Shown: piece by piece, positions 63,367 through 64,000 of the stretch
Numbering within the stretch: the stretch's first letter is position 1
Layout of the letters: each line of letters begins with the position of its first letter
Source of the DNA: Streptoalloteichus tenebrarius
GTDB taxonomy: Bacteria > Actinomycetota > Actinomycetes > Mycobacteriales > Pseudonocardiaceae
Direction of reading: 5' to 3'
DNA: 64,000 bases
NCBI RefSeq assembly: GCF_024171885.1
Contig: NZ_JAMTCP010000002.1
Span: forward strand, 124,001-188,000
Position numbers and translations under genes: made by a program
The notes under the pieces: model-generated
What the model was told of the DNA's origin: nothing
Databases searched by the model: none
What the model saw: the letters and a program-made list of their open reading frames with translations, nothing else

Positions 63367-64000
63367 CCAGCCCCGACACCACCCTTCGAGGGTGAGCGCC
63401 CGGGAGGCGCTCCGCACCCGTTCCACGTTGTCGAGGTTCTCGGGTGCGAGCCTCCCCGGGCGTCCTCTGGTCCGGGTTGGCCTTCCGACGAGGCTCCTGG
63501 GGCAAACGTGGTGTGCGGCTGTCGCGAGCCGTCACCACCCCTTGTCTCCCCGGGGGCCTCGTCGCGTTCCCACGGTCGAGTCGGGGGAGAACCTGGCCTC
63601 GGTTCGTGTTCCCTGCGGCGGAGCCTGGCGCCGATTGCCGTCCGCCTGACCACCCGGCACGACGATCACTCACCCGACTGTCCCGGCACCCATGCGACTT
63701 TCGCCGCGAGGTGAACCAACGACGCATGCGCTGACGACGGACACCAGAAGAACCTTCAATCGGAAAACCGTCAGAGGTTTGGCGGTCGCCCATCGGTTCC
63801 GTCGTCGCCCGGTCGCTATTCGCTGCTGTAGCTCGCTCACGGGCTCGTTTTCTCGACCTTCGCAGTCCCCCTGGTGTCCTCGACTCACCTCCGCCCCGCC
63901 GACCTCGCGGATTAGTGGGGGTGCACTCGTACGCGTCGGCATGCTCAGTAGCGCTCGCACTCGCGCTCCGGGGTTGATCATCCTCTCGGGGTGTCGAAGC
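63367..64000. other. Intergenic tail of window without supported gene
   Basis: 634 bp after DUF3039. A 7-bp hairpin GAGCGCC / GGCGCTC (63394-63412) may terminate DUF3039. A 103-codon minus-strand frame (63670-63981) has a GAGAGG close to its ATG, but lacks codon bias and any recognisable motif. Base composition becomes more mixed toward the right edge. Confidence 0.4.

Noticed and set aside
63670-63981. 103-codon minus-strand frame at the right edge
   Set aside because: No codon bias, no motif and mixed composition, despite a GAGAGG next to ATG.

Overview
The window is a 64 kb chromosomal piece of a very GC-rich actinomycete. Most genes show strong third-position G/C bias, many GTG starts and frequent 4-base ATGA/GTGA overlaps. 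Gene content and order (DUF349, LigB-like, miaA, dapF, hflX, lexA with a divergent LysM gene, nrdR, ideR, sigB, DUF3099, DUF3039) are the actinobacterial core block that mycobacteria also carry. A B12-dependent nrdJ, a galK between ideR and galE, and secreted multidomain enzymes point to a Pseudonocardiaceae-type organism (Saccharothrix, Actinosynnema or Lentzea relatives). This assignment is inference from content, not a database match.

Layout. 1-13.3 kb: core block of tRNA modification (miaA), lysine/peptidoglycan precursor synthesis (dapF), ribosome-associated GTPase (hflX), the SOS hub (lexA and a ChiZ-like cell-wall gene sharing a promoter region with two SOS boxes) and deoxynucleotide supply (nrdR-nrdJ), closed by a 15-bp-stem terminator. 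13.3-14.6 kb: a lower-GC scar with truncated phosphoribosyltransferase, DprA-like and probable metallophosphatase remnants. 14.6-22.7 kb: accessory regulators and enzymes: marR/nat, two tetR-SDR pairs with matching operator-like sites, a two-component system, a DinB-fold protein and a decayed adenosine deaminase gene. 23-28.4 kb: two large secreted hydrolases, an S15 peptidase and a phosphodiester-glycosidase/metallophosphatase fusion. 28.4-29.16 kb: non-coding, with two copies of a composite repeat and six DnaA-box 9-mers. 29.2-38.3 kb: DUF4192, ideR-galK-galE, a sulfurtransferase, and acuC next to a GNAT/acyl-CoA-ligase fusion, a likely reversible lysine-acetylation pair. 38.3-46.7 kb: a third repeat copy, a frameshifted membrane gene, a DasR-like GntR regulator, a cupin and a six-gene phosphonate uptake/oxidation operon. 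46.7-57 kb: rtcB, class I fumarase, a protein with a long acidic insertion, a tyrosine phosphatase, a sigB-type sigma gene broken by an 8-bp tandem duplication, dtd and a methyltransferase. 57-64 kb: a Tat-exported polysaccharide-lyase-like protein, a macrolide-type glycosyltransferase, a J-domain/NERD membrane fusion, a HhH-GPD repair protein, DUF3099, psuG and DUF3039.

Most unusual points: (1) a dispersed intergenic repeat that couples a 43-bp GC-rich hairpin sequence to two DnaA boxes exactly 19 bp apart, in three copies, with a local cluster of six boxes; (2) a head-to-head pair of N-terminally deleted DprA-like and phosphoribosyltransferase genes; (3) the sigB frameshift; (4) the J-domain/NERD and glycosidase/phosphatase fusions. 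No tRNA, rRNA, CRISPR array, complete insertion sequence or biosynthetic gene cluster was seen.
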